From positions 1 through 39,239 of the forward strand of contig JAAYCX010000042.1 in assembly GCA_012729555.1 (NCBI GenBank): a stretch of DNA of 39,239 bases. The letters run 5' to 3'. This DNA comes from Acidobacteriota bacterium (GTDB lineage: Bacteria > Acidobacteriota > UBA6911). Below are positions 1 to 6,646 of the stretch, piece by piece. Numbering within the stretch: the stretch's first letter is position 1; every line of letters starts with the position of its first letter. The translations under genes and the position numbers were made by a program. The notes beneath the pieces are model-generated. The model had not been told where the DNA came from, did no database searches, and saw nothing but the letters and a program-made list of their open reading frames with translations.

Positions 1-175
1 CCCGGACCGACTCTTCCGATCCCTCCAGGCGGGCCGAGACCGTTGCACCCGGCAGACGGGCCCCGTCCGGCCCCGTGATGATGCCCAGCACCGCCGCGGG
101 ACTCTCCCCGGCGACGCCCGGGGCGGCACCCAGGGCGACCGCCAGCACTGCCATTATCCATATACATGTTCTCAT
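1..175 (-). CDS. Secreted carboxypeptidase-regulatory-like domain protein, N-terminal fragment
   Basis: The reading frame starts with ATG at 175 and runs off the left edge, giving 58 residues. It opens with a short Arg plus hydrophobic segment ending near PGVAG, a plausible Sec signal peptide. The following stretch (GIITGPDGARLPGATVSARLE) matches the start of a carboxypeptidase-regulatory-like (CarboxypepD_reg) beta-sandwich, the domain that often precedes TonB-dependent barrels or sits in large secreted proteins. A strong AGGAGG lies about 10 bases before the start. It is downstream of the Cys/His-rich gene on the same strand, with a probable terminator between them. Whether the missing part is a TonB-dependent receptor cannot be seen, so no substrate is proposed. 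Confidence 0.55.
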   Translation of the reverse strand, partial: MRTCIWIMAVLAVALGAAPGVAGESPAAVLGIITGPDGARLPGATVSARLEGSEESVR

Positions 176-204
176 GAGCAGACCCTCCTCCTTTGGTTGC
201 AGGC

Positions 205-223
205 AAAAAAAACGGCTGTGCCG
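205..223 (-). terminator. Probable intrinsic terminator after the Cys/His-rich gene
   Basis: Read on the minus strand, CGGC-ACA-GCCG is followed directly by eight T residues. The stem is only four to five base pairs, so termination may be partial. It lies between the stop of the Cys/His-rich gene and the ribosome-binding site of the next minus-strand gene. Confidence 0.45.
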
Positions 224-234
224 CAGAGGGGGCG

Positions 235-663
235 CTATTTGGGAGGGGGGATCGGGATGGCCGGATCATGGGAGGCGCGGAGAACCCGGACGCGGGAGAC
301 CACCCCGGCGGATTCGAGACCGGGAAGGGGCGGCTGGGCCTCCGGGCAGACTGCGAGCGTCATCAGCAGCACGGAAACGCTGTCGGAGGGTTCGGGCTCC
401 GCCCCGTGCCCGCAGCCGGCGCCATGCTTGTGCACGCAGTGGTGGACCCCGTGCCCGTCGACGTAGCACAGGGCGGTGCAGCAGCTTCCGGTGTCGCACC
501 CGTCGGTGACGGCCGCGGCGTCGGCGCTGATCAGCAGAAAGGCGGCCGGGATGGGGAGCGCACAGGTCTCGACGAGCAGCATCAGCCCGAGCAGAAGGGG
601 GAAGGGGCGGAAGGCCGCCGCCAACCCCGGTCCTCTCTTCGATGCCGCCCGAAAAAGTTTCAT
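235..663 (-). CDS. Small Cys/His-rich membrane or secreted protein of the copper locus
   Basis: A 142-residue protein with a basic N-terminus and a long hydrophobic segment (about residues 19-45), either a signal peptide or a membrane helix. Then comes a compact Cys/His-rich stretch, from CDTGSCC through GVHHCVHKH to GAGCGHG, with about six Cys and six His within 40 residues, followed by a second weaker hydrophobic patch and a Pro-rich end. The composition suggests metal binding at the membrane or in the periplasm; this is inferred from composition and position only, and I do not recognise a named family. I chose the ATG at 663, which has GGGGGGCGA upstream, over an in-frame GTG at 690. Its promoter carries the same 43-bp element as the multicopper oxidase promoter, tying it to copper or metal control. 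Confidence 0.6.
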   Translation of the reverse strand: MKLFRAASKRGPGLAAAFRPFPLLLGLMLLVETCALPIPAAFLLISADAAAVTDGCDTGSCCTALCYVDGHGVHHCVHKHGAGCGHGAEPEPSDSVSVLLMTLAVCPEAQPPLPGLESAGVVSRVRVLRASHDPAIPIPPPK

Positions 664-713
664 GTCGCTCGCCCCCCGGCCCGAACCCACCCGCCTGGAT
701 GGGACCCTCCCTG

Positions 714-742
714 TTTATATGCCCGTCCGGGAGCCGCGCCAA
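714..742 (-). promoter_or_regulatory. Predicted sigma-70-type promoter of the Cys/His-rich gene
   Basis: On the minus strand TTGGCG (-35, 737-742) is separated by 17 bases from TATAAA (-10, 714-719). The expected start of transcription is near 706, giving a leader of about 43 bases. The weak -35 abuts the shared 43-bp element, as expected for an activator-dependent promoter. Confidence 0.45.
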
Positions 743-782
743 TCAGGCGGATCCCTATTGGGGCCTTCCAAATCCCCTACCC
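740..782. promoter_or_regulatory. Copy A of a shared 43-44 bp promoter element
   Basis: This stretch is closely matched by 11243-11286. Both begin with CAATCAGG on the plus strand, contain CCCTATT followed by a G run, CTTCC, AAATCCC and a terminal CCC; only a few substitutions and one net indel separate them. In both places the element lies upstream of a minus-strand gene and its inner end (TGATTG on the minus strand) runs into the predicted -35 box. It fills the gap between the FKBP stop codon and the Cys/His-rich gene promoter. Confidence 0.65.
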
Positions 783-1474
783 TATTTGACGGCCAGGAGC
801 TCGATCTCGAACACCAGGGCCATGTTCGGGCCGATCTGGCTCCCCGCTCCCCTCTCCCCGTACGCCAGCCGGGCGGGGAGGAACACCTCCCATTTCGAAC
901 CCTCGGGCATGAGCTTCAGGACCTCGCTCCAGCCCGGGATCACGCCCCCCTGGATTTTGAAGGTCACGCTCTTTCCCATCTTGTAGGAGTTGTCGAATTC
1001 GGTGCCGTCGATGAAGGTCCCGCGGTAGTGGCATTCGGCGGAATCCGCGGCAGTGGGTATCTTCCCCGCGCCCGTCTCCAGAACCCTGTACTGGAGTCCG
1101 CTCGGGAGGACCGTGATCCCCTCCCGCTTCGCGTTCGCGGCGAGGAACGCCTCCCCTTCCTTCAGGTTCTTCTCGCTCGCCGCCTGGAACGCCTCCGCCT
1201 GCCTGCGCCGCAGTTCCTTCTGGAACGCGTTCATGGTCCGGGCCAGTTCCTCCTCCGTCAGAAGGAGCGGGGCGCCCGCGTGCGCGTCCCTCATCCCCCG
1301 GATCACGAGTTCCAGGTCGACCTCCAGCCCCTGGTTGCCGAAATTCCGGGCGACGCCCACCCCGATGCCGTAATTCACCTTGTCGACCTCCGATTCGAGG
1401 ACCGGGGTTTCCTGCGCCGGCAGCGATGCGCCCAGAAACGTCAGCGCCAAAAAAGCCTTGAGTCCGATATTCAT
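782..1474 (-). CDS. FKBP-type peptidyl-prolyl cis-trans isomerase, periplasmic
   Basis: A 230-residue protein of the Mip/FkpA type. Residues 1-20 (MNIGLKAFLALTFLGASLPAQ) form a Sec signal peptide. Residues about 25-125 are the helical N-terminal region with a Lys/Glu/Ala-rich linker, and residues about 140-230 are a complete FKBP domain with the typical Y-F-D and GVIPGW-type motifs (YRGTFIDGTEFDNS, GGVIPGWSEVL, LAYGERG) ending in VFEIELLAVK. It should speed proline isomerisation during folding of exported proteins. The start has GAGGAGGGAGATC upstream. It lies 186 bases downstream of the CusA-type pump on the same strand and may be read from the same transcript. Its placement suggests, but does not prove, a folding role for the metal-efflux proteins. 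Confidence 0.95.
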   Translation of the reverse strand: MNIGLKAFLALTFLGASLPAQETPVLESEVDKVNYGIGVGVARNFGNQGLEVDLELVIRGMRDAHAGAPLLLTEEELARTMNAFQKELRRRQAEAFQAASEKNLKEGEAFLAANAKREGITVLPSGLQYRVLETGAGKIPTAADSAECHYRGTFIDGTEFDNSYKMGKSVTFKIQGGVIPGWSEVLKLMPEGSKWEVFLPARLAYGERGAGSQIGPNMALVFEIELLAVK

Positions 1475-1508
1475 GATCTCCCTCCTCGTAATGACGGTTC
1501 AAAGGGAA

Positions 1509-1562
1509 CCGGAGGACACCGCCTCCGGCCCCCCGGACGCGCCGGCCGAGGCCGCGGCCGGC
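1509..1562 (-). other. Two GC-rich stem-loops between the pump and FKBP genes
   Basis: In the 186-base gap CCGGAGG-N6-CCTCCGG (1509-1528) and GCCGGCC-N8-GGCCGGC (1541-1562) are both perfect seven-base-pair inverted repeats. On the minus strand the first is followed by TTCCCTTTG, a poor T tract. They may act as a weak terminator or mRNA-processing structure between cusA and the FKBP gene. Confidence 0.35.
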
Positions 1563-1660
1563 GCTGGAGGGCGCGGGTCGGGAAAACAGCCATGGCCGGA
1601 ACCGACGCCCGCCGGGCTCCGAATCCACGCCGCGTTTCCACTCCGCACCCCCGTCTCCTG

Positions 1661-4600
1661 CTAACCGTTGAACTCCGGGACCTCGCCCGACACCGGGACG
1701 GCCTTCCCCCGCTTGAGCTCGAAATGCCATTTCCAGATCTCGTAGATGGCCGGGTAGACCAGCAGTTCGAGCAAAAACGACGTGAACACCCCCCCGATGA
1801 CGGGGGCCGCGATCCGCTTCATCACGTCCGAACCGGTCCCGGTGGCCCAGAGGATCGGCACCAGGCCGATGAAGTCCGTCGCCACCGTCATGAACTTGGG
1901 CCGGATGCGCCTCACGGCGCCGTGCACGATCGCCTCCCGCAACTGTCCGATCGTTCGGAGCTTCCCCTCCTTCCCGGCCTGCCGGTAGGACAGGTCGAGG
2001 TAGAGGAGCATGAACACCCCGGTCTCCGCGTCCACCCCCAGCAGGGCGATCAACCCGACCCAGACCCCGACGCTCATGTTGTAGCCGAGGAAATAGAGGA
2101 ACCAGATCGCGCCTATGGCCGAAAAGGGGACGGCCAGGACGACGATCATGGTCTTGACCGCGGAGCGGGTGTTCAGGTAGAGAAGCAGGAGGATCAGAAA
2201 CCCGGTGATCGGCACCACCAGCAGGAGCCGCTGGTTGACCCTCTCCATCGCCTCGTACTGGCCACTCCAGATGATGGCGTACCCGGGAGGGAGCGTCACC
2301 TTTTCGCGCACCACCTCCCGGGCTTCCTTCACGTAGCCGCCCGGGTCGCGGTCGTCGAGGTCGATGTAGACATAGCCGGTGAGGAGCCCGTTTTCGTTGC
2401 GGATCATGCCGGGGCCGCTGGCCGTATCGATCTCGGCCAGGTCGGAGAGCGGGATCTGGCGCTTCCCCCCCGCCGGGACCAGCACGCGCCCCAGCGCTTC
2501 CAGGTCGGAGCGGAAATCGCGCATGTAGCGGACATTGACCGGGTACCGCGCCCTCCCCTCGATGGTGGTGGTCACGTTTTCGCCGCCGATGGCGTTCTGC
2601 ACGGCGGTCTGGGCGTCGTCGATCGTCAACCCGTAGCGGGCCAGGGCGTCCCGGTTCCATTGGAAATCGAGAAAGTACCCCTCGGACGTCCTCTCGGAGA
2701 AGACGCTGCGCGTCCCCCTGACGGCGGGGAGGACCGCTTCCACCTGCATGCCGATCTCCTGGATCCTTTCGAGATCGTCCCCGTGGATCTTCAGGCCCAC
2801 GGGGGTCCGCATCCCGGTGCTCAGCATGTCGATGCGGGCCTTGATCGGCATGGTCCAGGCGTTGGAGACCCCCGGGACCTTCACGATTTCGTCCAACCGG
2901 TCCACGAGCTGCTCGGGCGACATCGTATCGGGCGTCAATCTCCGGAAGACCGGCTTGAGCCAGTCGGGGGCCCACGAGGAGTACCAGGTCGGCACCCGGC
3001 GCCACTCCGAACGCGGCTTGAGGGTGATGATGGTCTCCAGCATCGACAGCGGCGCGGGATCGGTCGAGGTCTCCGCGCGCCCCGCCTTGCCCAGCACCCG
3101 GTCCACCTCCGGCACCGACTGGATCAACCGGTCGGTGACCTGCAGCACCCGCTGCGCCTCCCCGATCGAGATCCCCGGCATGGTCGAAGGCATGTAGAAC
3201 AGGGCCTCTTCGTACAGCGGGGGCATGAACTCGGAGCCGAGCGACATGAAGACCGGGATGGTGGCCATCATGAGCATCAGGGCTCCCGCAATGACGACCC
3301 CCTTGTGCTCGAGCGACCACCTGCAGACCGGTTCGTAGAACCGTATCAGCCCCTTGCTGACGGGGTGATGGTCCTCGGACCGGATCCGGCCCACGAAGAG
3401 CGCGTTGGCCGTGCGGGACATCCACCGCGGGCGGAAGCTGAAGTTCCTGAGGTGGGTGAAGGTGAGGCGCAGCGCCGGGTCGAGGGTGATGGCCAGCATC
3501 GCGGCCACGATCATCCCCAGCGTTTTCGTATAGGCCAGCGGCTTGAACAGGCGCCCCTCCTGGGCCTCCAGGGCGAAAACCGGGATGAACGAGACGGCGA
3601 TGACGAGGAGGGCGAAGAAGCTCGTGCTCCCGACCTCCTTCACCGCCGAAATGACCACCTCGCGGTAATCCCCGCGCCGCCCCGAACCCTCCCAGACCTC
3701 GAGCTTCTTGTGCGCCTGCTCGACCACGACGATGGCCGCGTCCACCATGGCTCCGATGGCGATGGCGATCCCCCCGAGCGACATGATGTTGGCCGTGATC
3801 CCCATCCCCCGAAAGGGGATGAAGGCGATGAGGACGGCGACGGGGATGGTGATCATCGGGATCAGCGCGCTCGGGATGTGCCACAGAAAGAGGAGCACGA
3901 TGAGGGACACGGTGACGATCACCTCGATGACGGTGTTCCGCAGCGTGTTGATCGAATTGTGGATGAGCTCCGAACGGTCGTAGATCGGGACGACCCGGAC
4001 CCCGGGGGGGAGCCCCGGCTCGATCTGGCGGATCTTCTCCTTCACCCTCCCGATGACGTCGAGGGCGTTCTCCCCCTGGCGCATCACGATGATGCCCGAG
4101 ACGACATCGCCGGTCCCGTCCAGGTCCGCGACCCCGCGCCGGATATCGGGCCCGAGCGCCACCCGCCCGATGTCCTTGACGCGGATCGGGGTTCCGTTCC
4201 GGCTGGCGGCGACCACGACCGACTCGAGATCCTCGAGCGACCGGGCGTAACCGCGGCCGCGCACCATGTATTCGGCGCCGCCGAGTTCGATCAGGCGGCC
4301 GCCCGTTTCGCTGTTGCTGCCGCGGATGGCGTCGACCACGTCGTTGATCGGGATGTCGTAGAAAAGGAGCCGGTTCGGGTCCAGGCTCACCTGGTATTGC
4401 TTGCCGAACCCGCCGATGGGGGCTACTTCCGCGACCCCGGGCACCGAACGGAGGTGGTAGCGCAGGTACCAGTCCTGGAGCGACCGGAGGTCGGCCAGGG
4501 TATGGTTGCCGGAGGTGTCCTCCAGCACGTACTGGAAGACCCAGCCCAGCCCGGTGGCATCGGGCCCCAGTTCGGTTTTACACCCCTCCGGCAGCGACTG

Positions 4601-4951
4601 GAGCACCCCGGAGAGGTATTCGAGCGTGCGGGTGCGGGCCCAGTAGATGTCGGTCCCGTCATCGAAGATGACGTAGACGAACGAATACCCGAAATCGGAA
4701 AACCCGCGCACCGCCCGGACTCCCGGGGCCCCCAGCATGGCGGCCACGATCGGGTAGGTGACCTGGTCCTCGATGATGTCGGGGCTGCGGTCCCAGCGCG
4801 AATAGATGATGACCTGCGTGTCGCTCAGGTCCGGGATCGCGTCGAGCGCGACATGCTTCATCGACCACCAGCCGTAGATGGCGGCTACGGCCACGAGGGT
4901 GAGGACGATGAGGCGGTTGCGCGCGGAAAAATCGATGATGCGCGCGATCAT
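1661..4951 (-). CDS. cusA: CusA-type heavy-metal RND efflux pump (copper/silver)
   Basis: A 1096-residue inner-membrane proton antiporter of the HME-RND family, slightly longer than E. coli CusA (about 1047). It starts MIARIIDFSARNRLIVLTLV, the usual first membrane helix, and has the TM4 motif GIAIAIGAMVDAAIVVVEQAHKK with the proton-relay Asp (D404), plus E976 and K1019 in the matching helices. The three methionines that bind Cu(I)/Ag(I) in CusA are present: M587 (FYMPST), M637 (PLSMLET) and M709 (RIDMLSTG). This supports monovalent copper/silver rather than Zn/Co/Ni specificity. About 37 extra residues lie between the second and third methionine. The start ATG overlaps the stop of the adaptor gene (ATGA), so translation is probably coupled. 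No outer-membrane CusC-like gene accompanies it. Confidence 0.93.
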   Translation of the reverse strand: MIARIIDFSARNRLIVLTLVAVAAIYGWWSMKHVALDAIPDLSDTQVIIYSRWDRSPDIIEDQVTYPIVAAMLGAPGVRAVRGFSDFGYSFVYVIFDDGTDIYWARTRTLEYLSGVLQSLPEGCKTELGPDATGLGWVFQYVLEDTSGNHTLADLRSLQDWYLRYHLRSVPGVAEVAPIGGFGKQYQVSLDPNRLLFYDIPINDVVDAIRGSNSETGGRLIELGGAEYMVRGRGYARSLEDLESVVVAASRNGTPIRVKDIGRVALGPDIRRGVADLDGTGDVVSGIIVMRQGENALDVIGRVKEKIRQIEPGLPPGVRVVPIYDRSELIHNSINTLRNTVIEVIVTVSLIVLLFLWHIPSALIPMITIPVAVLIAFIPFRGMGITANIMSLGGIAIAIGAMVDAAIVVVEQAHKKLEVWEGSGRRGDYREVVISAVKEVGSTSFFALLVIAVSFIPVFALEAQEGRLFKPLAYTKTLGMIVAAMLAITLDPALRLTFTHLRNFSFRPRWMSRTANALFVGRIRSEDHHPVSKGLIRFYEPVCRWSLEHKGVVIAGALMLMMATIPVFMSLGSEFMPPLYEEALFYMPSTMPGISIGEAQRVLQVTDRLIQSVPEVDRVLGKAGRAETSTDPAPLSMLETIITLKPRSEWRRVPTWYSSWAPDWLKPVFRRLTPDTMSPEQLVDRLDEIVKVPGVSNAWTMPIKARIDMLSTGMRTPVGLKIHGDDLERIQEIGMQVEAVLPAVRGTRSVFSERTSEGYFLDFQWNRDALARYGLTIDDAQTAVQNAIGGENVTTTIEGRARYPVNVRYMRDFRSDLEALGRVLVPAGGKRQIPLSDLAEIDTASGPGMIRNENGLLTGYVYIDLDDRDPGGYVKEAREVVREKVTLPPGYAIIWSGQYEAMERVNQRLLLVVPITGFLILLLLYLNTRSAVKTMIVVLAVPFSAIGAIWFLYFLGYNMSVGVWVGLIALLGVDAETGVFMLLYLDLSYRQAGKEGKLRTIGQLREAIVHGAVRRIRPKFMTVATDFIGLVPILWATGTGSDVMKRIAAPVIGGVFTSFLLELLVYPAIYEIWKWHFELKRGKAVPVSGEVPEFNG

Positions 4952-6582
4952 TCGTGGGTGTGCATCCCGTGCATGTCCCCCTCCGCCATCGCGTGGACAT
5001 ACTTTTCGGGATCCGCCTCAAACCTCTCCCTGCACATTTCCGCGCAGAAGTAATACGTCTTCCCCTGGTACTCGGTTTTCAGGGTGCGGTCGGAAGCCGG
5101 GTCGACGTCCATGCCGCACACCGGGTCCTTCGCCGTCGCGACCTGGGACGGCGCCTCTTTTTTGGGGAGATACTTCGCCGGGTTCGCCTCGAAATTCTTC
5201 CTGCACATCTCCGAGCAGAAGTAATAGGTCTTGCCCTGGTGCCCGGTTTTCAGGGTGCGGTCGGAATTCGGGTCGACATCCATTCCGCACACCGGGTCCT
5301 TCACCGTCCCGGCCTTGGCGGACGCCGCGGCCGTTTGGCCCGCCGGCATTCTCATGCGGCTTTCGGAATCGATCAGGAAGTTGCCCGAGACCACGATCCG
5401 TTCGCCGGGTTCCAGCCCGCGGGTGACTTCCACGCGGTCGCCCAGGCGCCATCCGGTTTCCACCAGCCTCGGCTCGAACACCCCGGCTTCCCGCTCCAGG
5501 TAGACGGTCTTCCTGCGCCCCGAATCGATGACGGCGTCGGCGGGGACCGTCACGGCGTCGCGCCTCTCGATCTCGAGCTCGACGTCGACGAACATGTCGG
5601 GGAGCAGCACCTGTCCGGGGTTGTCCAGCTCGAACCGGGTCTGCAGGATGCGCGACTCGGAGTCGAACTGCGGGAGGGCGTCACTCATGCTGGCCTCGAG
5701 CTTCCGTCCCTGGTAGAGAACGGTCGCCTTCGTCCCCGGCGTCAGGAATTCCCGGTCCTTTTCGAAAATGTCGGTCAGGACCCACACCCGGCTGATGTCC
5801 CCGATGCGGTAGAACTCGGTCCCCTTGTCGAACCGCTGCTCGGGGGAGACGTTGCGCGCCAGGACGTAACCGGTGACGGGCGAGTAGATCTTGATGTCGG
5901 GCGCCGGGATGCGGGCCTTCTCGACATCGGCGATCTGGCGGTCGCTCATGCCGAGGTTGCGGAGCGAATCGACCGGGTACTGCGGGATCAGGCTCGTCCC
6001 GGTTTTGAGGGAACCGTAGCTGGCCGACCCTCTCTGCGCCGGGTTGTTGCCGCTGACGCTGACCAGGAACAGCTGCTCGGAGGCGAGCAGGTCCCGGGTG
6101 TAATAGGTGGCCAGCAGCTGGCCGCGCCTGACCGAGCGGCCGACCGTATTCGGCCCCAGCTCGAGGATCCACCCGTCGGTGGCCGCGATGACGCGGTAGA
6201 GCCGCTGATCGTCCACCGTCACCCGGCCGGGCACCCGCAGGACCTGGGAAGCGGAGGAACGACGGACTTCGTCGGTGCGCACGCCGATCAGCTGCCGCTT
6301 CGCGGAGCCGATCCGGACCGTCCCCGGCTCCTCGGAGCCGTGCGTGCCGGATGCGGCGCCCTCGCCGCCGGACGCCAGCGGTTCCAGGCGCATGCCGCAA
6401 ATGGGACAATCCATGGGGTGGTCGGAGCGGTATTGCGGGTGCATCGGGCAGGCGTAAACCGGCGCCTGCTCCGAGGCGGCTGAAGAGGTGGCGGGACCGA
6501 TGTGCCGGCTGGCCATGTATCCGGCAAAAAAGGTTCCCGCCACCAGGACCACAATGGTCATGAATCTCGCGGGCGTCTTCAT
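4948..6582 (-). CDS. cusB: CusB-type periplasmic adaptor with HMBD and two YHS domains
   Basis: A 544-residue adaptor that should link the RND pump to an outer-membrane channel. An N-terminal anchor (residues 8-24) is followed by a heavy-metal-binding domain at 44-68 (CPMHPQ then CPICGM), then the HlyD/CusB core with barrel-sandwich, hairpin and beta-barrel at about 88-412. The C-terminus carries two YHS domains: residues 429-472 (C432, C456, C460) and 486-529 (C489, C513, C517), each with VCGMDVDP and YYFC-x-EMC, ending in a Met/His-rich tail (HAMAEGDMHGMHTHE). E. coli CusB has neither the HMBD nor YHS domains and relies on the separate chaperone CusF; here metal capture and handover may be fused in. 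The start is preceded by AGAGGACTT. The stop overlaps the start of cusA by four bases. Confidence 0.9.
   Translation of the reverse strand: MKTPARFMTIVVLVAGTFFAGYMASRHIGPATSSAASEQAPVYACPMHPQYRSDHPMDCPICGMRLEPLASGGEGAASGTHGSEEPGTVRIGSAKRQLIGVRTDEVRRSSASQVLRVPGRVTVDDQRLYRVIAATDGWILELGPNTVGRSVRRGQLLATYYTRDLLASEQLFLVSVSGNNPAQRGSASYGSLKTGTSLIPQYPVDSLRNLGMSDRQIADVEKARIPAPDIKIYSPVTGYVLARNVSPEQRFDKGTEFYRIGDISRVWVLTDIFEKDREFLTPGTKATVLYQGRKLEASMSDALPQFDSESRILQTRFELDNPGQVLLPDMFVDVELEIERRDAVTVPADAVIDSGRRKTVYLEREAGVFEPRLVETGWRLGDRVEVTRGLEPGERIVVSGNFLIDSESRMRMPAGQTAAASAKAGTVKDPVCGMDVDPNSDRTLKTGHQGKTYYFCSEMCRKNFEANPAKYLPKKEAPSQVATAKDPVCGMDVDPASDRTLKTEYQGKTYYFCAEMCRERFEADPEKYVHAMAEGDMHGMHTHE
4996..5298 (-). 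repeat. Tandem duplication encoding two YHS domains
   Basis: Two 132-base units (5167-5298 and 4996-5127), 171 bases apart, remain highly similar at the DNA level, including long identical blocks around the VCGMDVDP and YYFC-x-EMC codons. This points to a fairly recent internal duplication, or gene conversion, rather than two independently acquired domains. Confidence 0.85.
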
Positions 6583-6608
6583 AAGTCCTCTGTCGATAAA
6601 AAGGTTGA

Positions 6609-6632
6609 GGGGGAGGGATCGCTCCCTCCCCC
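6609..6632 (-). terminator. Stem-loop between the multicopper oxidase and cusB
   Basis: A perfect 10-base-pair stem (GGGGGAGGGA and its complement) closes a four-base loop. On the minus strand it is followed seven bases later by TTTTT. It sits between the oxidase stop (6647) and the cusB start (6582), so it could terminate or attenuate transcription into cusBA. The T tract is offset from the stem, so efficiency is uncertain. Confidence 0.55.
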
Positions 6633-6646
6633 GGTGGAGACTTCGG

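Noticed and set aside
777-3884. 1035-codon minus-strand frame overlapping cusA and FKBP
   Set aside because: It is a shifted frame of two clear genes with Arg/Gly/Pro-rich low-complexity translation.
476-5053. Open reading frame of 1525 codons on the plus strand
   Set aside because: It lies opposite cusA, cusB and FKBP, is rich in His, Asp, Arg and Pro as expected for an antisense frame in GC-rich DNA, and shows no domain.
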